This document shows, piece after piece, positions 7,718 to 10,789 of a stretch of DNA of 10,789 nt. The stretch covers positions 1 to 10,789 of the forward strand of contig JAOXYB010059890.1 of assembly GCA_028565635.1 (NCBI GenBank), in the 5' to 3' direction. The notes beneath the pieces are model-generated. The model saw nothing but the letters and a program-made list of their open reading frames with translations. It did no database searches and had not been told where the DNA came from. The DNA is from Phoronis ovalis. Lineage: Eukaryota > Phoronida > Phoronidae. The number at the start of each line of letters is the position of its first letter. Within the stretch, counting starts at the first letter, position 1. The position numbers were made by a program, and so were the translations under genes.

Positions 7718-9318
7718 CTGGTAAAAATATTAAAGACTATTCACCCGAAAACAATGAATAGTAAGAAACTGTACTTAATTATATTAGTATAAATGAAGAT
7801 CGTTATTCAAAGCTGATGCAAAAATGATATAATGAAGAATTCAAAAGCGAAAAATCCCAGCTGATTGTCTTGTACATTTTAGACGTGTTTCGCATTAACT
7901 ATTTAACTGATAGTTTACTGGAGCTGGTTATAAAAGTTTGATATGCACTTAATTACCCCACCTGAGAATAAACAGGTTTCACAAATACCCAGCGCAATTA
8001 TTGTTTAACTAAAACACTTGTTTTAAAGCTTTACAAAATCAAACATTTTCCCAAAAAGTAATCACATTATATTACATAAATTAAAAGAAAAAAATTTAAA
8101 AAGTAATGACACAATACGAATGTACGCAAGATACTAACTGCTAAACCTTAGTTTAATATTCCAATAATTCATACACAACAATTTTTTTGCGAAATATGTT
8201 GATGAATGCTCTCAAAATTTAAAACAATATAATTACGCCAAGTCATCAAATTTACTTCTTCCGGATCAAAGTTTTGCCGGACTAACAGAATAAATATATG
8301 ATTTGAAGCATTAGTTTCTACCTATGAAGAAACAAAGGCCATCCAAGGATATTTAAAGCTTGTATCCAACTGATTGTGGGTGTAATGTGATGACGTGTGA
8401 TATCTGTAACAGTTATCAATCACGCACAGATAAATTAATGTAATTCATCTCGATAGCTAACACCAGCTGCAATACAAAAGTACAGCAAACCAGTGTCCGA
8501 CACTTGTAGCTGAGTGCAATTAAATTTCACGGCAAAAGAAAGTATACACGCAGCATACAGGTAGAATAAAACAAATTCCAAACATAATGACATTTCACGC
8601 CAACACCAATCAATCTTACAAACAATTACAAGTACAAAAATTTGAAGTGATTACTTGTACTTTAACTTAGTTCTTTACGGTCAATTTAATAGTTCATTCA
8701 TATTAAAAAGTGTCTCAGTTATTATTTGCATGCATACAAACACTACTAATCTAAAGACAATATCCAAAGAGAATTGCCATAACATAAAAAATATTAACAT
8801 TATCACTGGTTAAAAGCGAAAAACATTTCTACGCATTCCTGTGTAATTATGCCAAAAATCATTCCATGCTTCGAGCAGGTACAAACAATCTTACAAACTC
8901 CTCCCAAAATACCAATACAGTGTATTCAAATCCGATATTTCAAATTTGTTTTCCGATATTTTGCAACCGCCAGAGTGTACTTTAGCACAAGTGACGTATA
9001 ACTAAATGAAATTGGCAAAACAGTTGAAACCCTAGGTTGAAACATATTTAAAATTAGTGTGTAATATGGATCTGAGGCTAGGACATTTTAGTTATTGCGG
9101 GCGCCTGATATTTACAGAAAATAGTTTTAAAATGATTAAGGATAAATTGTTATTTTGTTGGTAATACTGAGCAATCCTATCTAAAATAGCTAAAAAAGCG
9201 CACCTGGTTTGAAATCAATTTCCGTTACAGAAGGATAGCATTCAAATGAAAAATGACAATTTCAGCAATTTCTATATTGTGCAATTCTTTAAAAGACTGA
9301 AAAGAGATGGATTCTAAA
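7718..9318. other. AT-rich stretch without recognised genes
   Basis: No exon-like block stands out. Minor repeats, such as CAATCTTACAAAC at 8611 and 8886 and TCCGATATTT at 8932 and 8953, are short enough to be chance. Confidence 0.5.
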
Positions 9319-9682
9319 ACAGACCTACCTAACCAGCGTAGACTCGAACCGTCAATCCGCATTCGTACACCTGTTTCCTACCATTCGAACCCTTTTCCCG
9401 GGTTTCGCACCGAAATTCCTGCTACTCGAACCGTTGTTTCCGTAGACTCGCACAAGTTGCCTGGAACTCGTACAGATTTCTGGACTCGAACACTTGTCGA
9501 ACAGCAGGTCCGAGTCTCCGGAAATCTGTACGAGTTCCTTGCAACTTGTGCGAGTCTACGGAAACGACGGTTCGAATAGCTGGAATTTCGGTGCGATACC
9601 CGGAAAAAGGGTTCAAATGGTAGGAAACAGGTGCGCTAGTGCGGACTAACGGTTCGACTTTACGCTGGTTAGGTAGGCCTGT
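9319..9682. mobile_element. Long hairpin element with phased TCGNAC motif
   Basis: The left arm (9319..9490) pairs with the right arm (9509..9682) around a loop of about 18 bases. By eye there are about 19 mismatches and one 2-base indel over 172 positions, near 88% identity. The ends read ACAGRCCTACCTAACCAGCG and its complement. Each arm is itself periodic: TCGNAC on the left and GTNCGA on the right. It is much GC-richer than its flanks. No transposase is encoded, so it would be a non-autonomous fold-back or MITE-type element. A clear target duplication is not visible; only short A runs flank it. Open frames on both strands are products of the palindrome. Confidence 0.8.
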
Positions 9683-10635
9683 AAAAGGATGGCAACATTG
9701 TTTAAGGAAGTATACTGTATTGATTGTATCGAGTACTAAAATACACTTTTGTCAGATTTAGAGAAATCATGTTGAATGGTTCCTGTGATCTAAACTGGCA
9801 TGTTACAATGTGTAATGTTGCTATCAATCCGTAATGACTGTGAGCAAAATTTCAATATTCAGAAAATGTTGGAACCCACCAAAGCTCTTGACAACCAAGA
9901 GACAATGGCCCTCAAGTTAAGAACCCGTTAAAAACCAAGCTAAGGAAATTAGTTGAATCACTACAAACAGTTTGCAACGTTCGCCATCGACATTATCTGA
10001 AATCACACTGAAATGCACGGAAAGCTTTTTCCGAGATAAGCTGGACACATAAGCTTGATCATGAGTGAACACCTTTATGCACTTCATATTGTACGAGGAA
10101 CAGTTGCATAGGATGTTTTGATACAGCAGGGGGGCACATGAGACCATGACAAAACGATTTGTATTGGAATATACAAAAGTCAAAGAAATTGACCAAAAAG
10201 TAGATAATGTTTACAAAAATGTGTTTTTCGAATTCGATTTCATAGAAATTCTCTACATCTCTACAAAAATTCCTTTTTAAGCCACCCGAAAATTACACCC
10301 GGAAGTGAGTGGTATTACTGAAATTGTCATTTATTGAAATGATACCCCAGTGACGCAAAATTTCATCTTTTATTATGGACTCGAGATACAAAAAAAACCT
10401 GTTATTTGACTATAACTTCCTCTGTTAATTTTCATAACTAAAATGAAGAGATAGACATATAAAGTATACATGTTTGCAAAGGTTATACTTTAACGTTGAT
10501 GAATCCAAAGGAAAAAAGTTGAAAATAATTTTAGAGAAAAATTGTGTTTTTCGAATTTTAATTTTGAGAACCCTTGCATCTTAGTACAAACCTGCAGCTT
10601 GGCAAAAATTATCTTTATATATATATAGATCTACA
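9683..10635. other. Stretch without recognised genes; one diverged direct repeat
   Basis: The first half is somewhat richer in GC and holds an 88-codon minus-strand frame (9917..10183) with no recognised domain or splice support. The block around 10216..10234 (TGTGTTTTTCGAATT core) recurs in direct orientation at 10537..10556, with weaker similarity for about 50 bases more. Confidence 0.4.
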
Positions 10636-10789
10636 AAAAGTGACTGAATTTTAAAATTTTTGCTTCGTTTAAAAGTTATGAATTTTTAAAGCTTAATGGT
10701 CAGCGTTTTACTGATTTTGATCTAACCTTTAAATTAAAAAAAATATAACTTTTGAACAAAGCAAAAGTTTAAAAATCTGAGACACTTTT
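10636..10789. repeat. Imperfect inverted repeat reaching the window edge
   Basis: The segment 10654..10679 pairs with 10745..10770 with three mismatches in 26. Pairing extends outward with small indels, AAAAGTG at 10636 on against CACTTTT at the right edge. It also extends inward, weakly, through TTTAAAG/CTTTAAA. The element may continue beyond the window. Confidence 0.6.

Noticed and set aside
8886-8962. Short direct repeats (CAATCTTACAAAC, TCCGATATTT)
   Set aside because: At 10-13 bp in AT-rich DNA these can occur by chance, and no larger unit surrounds them.
9307-9616. Plus- and minus-strand frames in the hairpin that share VVSVDSHKL and GTRTDF
   Set aside because: The shared peptide arises because the two arms are inverted copies, so each strand encodes the same words. 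This is palindrome geometry, not two related genes.
9339-9660. GGTTCGA motifs resembling a tRNA or SINE B box
   Set aside because: They are instances of the element's own periodic GTNCGA motif. I found no matching A box, tRNA-like fold or 3' A-rich tail.
9917-10183. An 88-codon minus-strand frame
   Set aside because: It has no signal, domain or splice support. A frame of this length is expected about once by chance in a window of this size and composition. It could be an eroded transposon fragment.

Overview
The window reads as nuclear DNA from an invertebrate animal. It is strongly AT-rich, its coding potential lies only in short blocks bounded by GT-AG splice signals, and it carries several long fold-back repeats. 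There is no bacterial operon structure, no rRNA or tRNA gene and no CRISPR array. The phylum cannot be fixed from the sequence. The amidated peptide described below fits a protostome or an invertebrate deuterostome.

The main content is a split gene on the minus strand between about 3610 and the left edge, reading towards base 1. Exon A (3497..3610) encodes a start codon, a signal peptide and a short pro-segment. Exon C (1416..1605) encodes an acidic, helix-prone spacer. Exon D (66..208) encodes the rest of the spacer and one peptide bracketed by prohormone-convertase sites, KR / SHHRVPPPKGHFYAMR-G / RRKR, followed by an eight-residue tail and a stop. Exon phases agree at both junctions (0/0 and 1/1) and give a 148-residue secreted precursor. 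The predicted product ends in FYAMR-amide. This fits the FX(G/A)XR-amide ending of invertebrate tachykinin-related peptides, so the gene is called a tachykinin-type neuropeptide precursor. A 51-nt in-phase micro-exon (1762..1812) may be an optional insert.

Region by region: 1..65 is the beginning of the 3' UTR, which runs off the window. The C-D intron (209..1415) holds a diverged fold-back element of about 500 bp (763..1262) and an unexplained 42-codon open frame on the plus strand (412..540). The A-C intron (1606..3496) is AT-rich. From 3611 to about 4400 lies the presumed 5' flank, with three TATAAAAG boxes on the minus strand at 4290..4389 and a GC-box and CCAAT motif between them. From 4400 to 9318 the sequence is mostly featureless AT-rich DNA, with a small GC-rich dyad near 5800, a palindrome near 4940 and one weak candidate exon (7635..7717). 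At 9319..9682 there is a well-preserved long hairpin, about 88% arm identity by eye, built from a TCGNAC motif recurring every 18-22 bp. A third, more diverged inverted repeat (10636..10789) reaches the right edge.

All calls come from reading the sequence. No database search, splice predictor or folding program was run.
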